From SURF-24 sp964537965 (GTDB lineage: Bacteria; Bacteroidota; Ignavibacteria; Ignavibacteriales; SURF-24), in NCBI GenBank assembly GCA_964537965.1, contig CAZIDB010000224.1, forward strand, positions 1-7,557: 7,557 nt of DNA. Direction: 5' to 3'. Of the stretch, positions 6,794 to 7,557 are shown one piece after another. The notes beneath the pieces are model-generated. The model was given only the letters and a program-made list of their open reading frames with translations, was not told the DNA's origin and did not search any database. The position numbers and the translations under genes were made by a program. The first letter of the stretch is position 1, and the number at the start of each line of letters is the position of its first letter.

Positions 6794-7435
6794 TCAATCT
6801 TTCTTATAAGAAACAGGATTGTTCATTAATAATAACTGCGAATCTTTAAGCATTAATACTTCCCGTAATTTCTCCTGGTTCATTCCTGCACGCGGTCTTG
6901 TAGATAAACCAACTGCCGCACAGAAAATACAGATATTCTGCGAGACAATACCTGCATCAATTGCCGCCCAAATTGTTTTAAGAGAATCAGAACCAAATTT
7001 AAATTTTGAAATGTCAGATACCATTAGGCAGATTACAGGAGCTAAAGTTGCACCTTCTTTCCTTCCTTCAGTCAATTTACGGTAATCTCCTTCCGTAACT
7101 AAATTAAGCAAATGATTCTGAGCATCATAAAGATAAATTCCTTTCTGCATACAAACATAAACATCAATATCCTGGGCGTTCTGTGCAGAAGGTGCAGTCC
7201 GCTTTCCACTGTCTTTTCTGTTAACTCCGTTTGCTGCCCAAAGTAGATTGGAGAGATCCTGGATTTTTAACATTGTTGTATCAAATTCTCTTACTGAAAC
7301 TCTGTCTGAAAATGTTTTCATCGTATTTGAACCGATATTTAAATCGGGAGGATTAAGTTTAATTATTTTTTCCGGTTGGGCAAATAATTCCATTGTAAGA
7401 AAAATAAATATGAGCATAACATTTCTGAGATTCAT
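6794..7435 (-). CDS. Exported SagB/ThcOx-type nitroreductase-family protein
   Basis: This is a 213-residue protein in the FMN-dependent nitroreductase superfamily. Members reduce nitro compounds or oxidise thiazoline/oxazoline rings, but for this exported subgroup the substrate is unknown. Residues 1-19 (MNLRNVMLIFIFLTMELFA) are a signal peptide, and the mature protein starts with Gln20. Family marks are the FMN-phosphate-type SDRVSVREF (43-51), DLSNLLWAANGVNR (60-73), KRTAPSAQNAQDIDVYV (78-94), the IWAAIDAGIVSQNICIFCAA helix (155-174) and the late LKDSQLLLMNNPVSY segment. The ATG at 7435 is chosen because GGAG lies seven bases before it; a TTG five codons upstream is in frame but overlaps that ribosome binding site. 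A secreted flavoprotein would need FMN outside the cytoplasm, or folding before export. The nucleoid-associated protein gene follows after 67 bases. Confidence 0.88.
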   Translation of the reverse strand: MNLRNVMLIFIFLTMELFAQPEKIIKLNPPDLNIGSNTMKTFSDRVSVREFDTTMLKIQDLSNLLWAANGVNRKDSGKRTAPSAQNAQDIDVYVCMQKGIYLYDAQNHLLNLVTEGDYRKLTEGRKEGATLAPVICLMVSDISKFKFGSDSLKTIWAAIDAGIVSQNICIFCAAVGLSTRPRAGMNQEKLREVLMLKDSQLLLMNNPVSYKKD

Positions 7436-7557
7436 AGTGTTTCTCCACAAATGATAGAAAAATTTCTTTTTATATGATACTGAGCCGGATATTTATATTG
7501 CCCGGGTAAATATTTTCTTTCCAAAGATAGATGAAAGAATAGATTAATAAAATATTA
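7436..7557. other. Upstream region of the nitroreductase gene
   Basis: These 122 bases hold the leader of the nitroreductase gene and no gene of their own. An inverted repeat (ATATTTA at 7489-7495 and TAAATAT at 7507-7513) brackets the palindrome CCCGGG. A candidate promoter box is listed separately. Confidence 0.4.
7522..7529 (-). promoter_or_regulatory. Candidate Bacteroidota-type -7 box (TAnnTTTG)
   Basis: TATCTTTG on the minus strand matches the TAnnTTTG consensus of the primary sigma factor in Bacteroidetes exactly and lies about 87 bases before the nitroreductase start. No TTTG/TTG -33 element is found at the expected 19-21 bases upstream, and it is unknown whether this lineage uses the same consensus. 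Confidence 0.27.

Noticed and set aside
6819..7085. 88-codon open frame on the plus strand
   Set aside because: It is antisense to the nitroreductase gene, which has clear family motifs; there is no independent support.
7436..7450. Upstream in-frame TTG start for the nitroreductase
   Set aside because: The five extra codons contain the GGAG that serves as ribosome binding site for the ATG at 7435, and the signal peptide is more typical when started at that ATG.
1..7557. CRISPR array, tRNA, rRNA, insertion sequence or defence island
   Set aside because: No regularly spaced repeats, cloverleaf-like sequence, transposase or known defence-gene motif was seen on either strand. The nucleoid-associated protein alone is not evidence of a defence system.

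Overview
The window is AT-rich bacterial DNA in which every supportable gene lies on the minus strand. It suggests the Bacteroidota/Chlorobi group, most plausibly the class Ignavibacteria. The evidence is the gene content (a 37-kDa-type nucleoid-associated protein, a SagB/ThcOx-like nitroreductase with a signal peptide, a PEGA lipoprotein, a FapA/DUF342 protein, a large secreted beta-rich protein) and signal peptides ending in patterns such as LFA-Q. Most genes have a clear Shine-Dalgarno sequence (GGAG or AGGA), which is unlike many core Bacteroidetes and fits Ignavibacteria better. This placement is inference, because no rRNA or other marker gene is present. A run of exactly 100 N (3159-3258) shows that this is a scaffold and that the two flanking contigs were joined, so order and spacing across that point are not proven by sequence.

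Reading in the direction of transcription (right to left), the right contig part carries: an exported nitroreductase-fold protein (7435-6794); 67 bases later the nucleoid-associated protein (6726-5689); a 248-base spacer with a hairpin in the leader of the next gene; a FapA/DUF342 protein (5440-4037); a 284-base spacer; and a small PEGA-domain lipoprotein (3752-3351). Apart from the first pair, spacing is too wide to argue for one operon, and the four functions do not form a known pathway. They look like ordinary chromosomal genes.

The left contig part holds a two-gene unit. First is a 949-residue exported, cysteine-rich protein (2968-119) with two internal repeats of about 90 residues and an HExxH motif near the C-terminus. 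Only 15 bases after its stop, a second exported protein starts (103) and runs off the window. This unit is the least explained and most interesting part: it may be a secreted zinc-dependent hydrolase or surface protein with a partner, but no family could be assigned by eye.

No tRNA, rRNA, CRISPR array, insertion sequence or recognisable defence system was seen.
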